Made by a program: the position numbers and the translations under genes
Origin: an uncultured Clostridia bacterium
Lineage (GTDB): Bacteria; Bacillota; Clostridia; Christensenellales; UBA1242
Assembly: GCA_937895935.1 (NCBI GenBank)
Contig: CALBKX010000008.1
Location: 1 to 5,394 of the forward strand
Direction of reading: 5' to 3'
Length of the DNA: 5,394 bases
Shown: positions 5,369 through 5,394 of the stretch, piece after piece
Position numbering within the stretch: position 1 is the stretch's first letter
How the letters are laid out: each line of letters opens with the position of its first letter
Notes under the pieces: model-generated
What the model saw: the letters and a program-made list of their open reading frames with translations, nothing else
Database searches by the model: none
Told to the model about the DNA's origin: nothing

Positions 5369-5394
5369 ATTTAACCACCAAGTGACGGTTAAAT
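5369..5394. terminator. hairpin at the window edge, possible terminator of the exporter operon
   Basis: ATTTAACC (5369-5376) pairs perfectly with GGTTAAAT (5387-5394) around a 10-base loop, with a minor internal CAC/GTG pairing (5376-5378, 5382-5384). It begins 26 bases after the TAA of the second exporter gene. The preceding GC (5367-5368) would extend the stem if GC follows the window. Whether a U-tract follows is not visible, so terminator, intergenic repeat and processing hairpin all remain possible. Confidence 0.45.

Noticed and set aside
1..5394. Mobile element, defence system or CRISPR array
   Set aside because: No transposase, integrase, nuclease, toxin or spaced repeats were found, and the recognisable genes are a regulator, a membrane-protein remnant and an exporter.

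Overview
The window is AT-rich chromosomal DNA with Gram-positive style signals: purine-rich ribosome binding sites, U-tailed hairpin terminators, short spacings and a translationally coupled gene pair. It looks like a low-GC Firmicute (Bacillota), most likely an uncultured gut-type Clostridia relative. The standard code fits. Every Trp in the two long ABC genes is TGG and neither has an in-frame TGA, so this is not a Mollicute using TGA for Trp. No rRNA, tRNA, CRISPR array, transposase or integrase was seen.

Left part (1-845): a strong two-way terminator opens the window, followed by about 170 bases of non-coding DNA with one small hairpin. A small XRE-type repressor gene lies on the minus strand (443 to 228). 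An inverted repeat just upstream of it overlaps its candidate promoter and looks like its own operator. Facing away on the plus strand is a decayed gene for a small zinc-ribbon membrane protein. It has no usable start, an in-frame TGA and a damaged first zinc knuckle. It ends at a perfect hairpin terminator.

Middle (846-1755): a self-contained transcription unit (extended -10 promoter, good RBS, 149-residue protein of unknown function, terminator) is followed by about 285 bases without a normal gene. That stretch has a dense set of long-range complementary segments, two overlapping mini-ORFs of 13-14 residues, a U-tract, and then a conventional promoter and RBS for the next gene. It reads like a leader or attenuator for the transporter operon, but this is inference.

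Right part (1756-5342): two adjacent genes, 2 bases apart, encode the halves of a heterodimeric type IV (ABCB-like) ABC exporter of the BmrCD / LmrCD / TM287-288 kind. The first subunit carries the degenerate catalytic residues (Asp after Walker B, Gln in the H-loop). The second has the canonical Glu and His but an altered signature (LSAGQ). The pair should therefore form one degenerate and one hydrolysis-competent ATP site. The window ends in a hairpin that is probably cut by the boundary.

I found no evidence for a wholly new multi-gene system. The most unusual parts are the structured leader before the exporter, the operator-like repeat at the XRE gene, the eroded zinc-ribbon gene and the unrecognised 149-residue protein.
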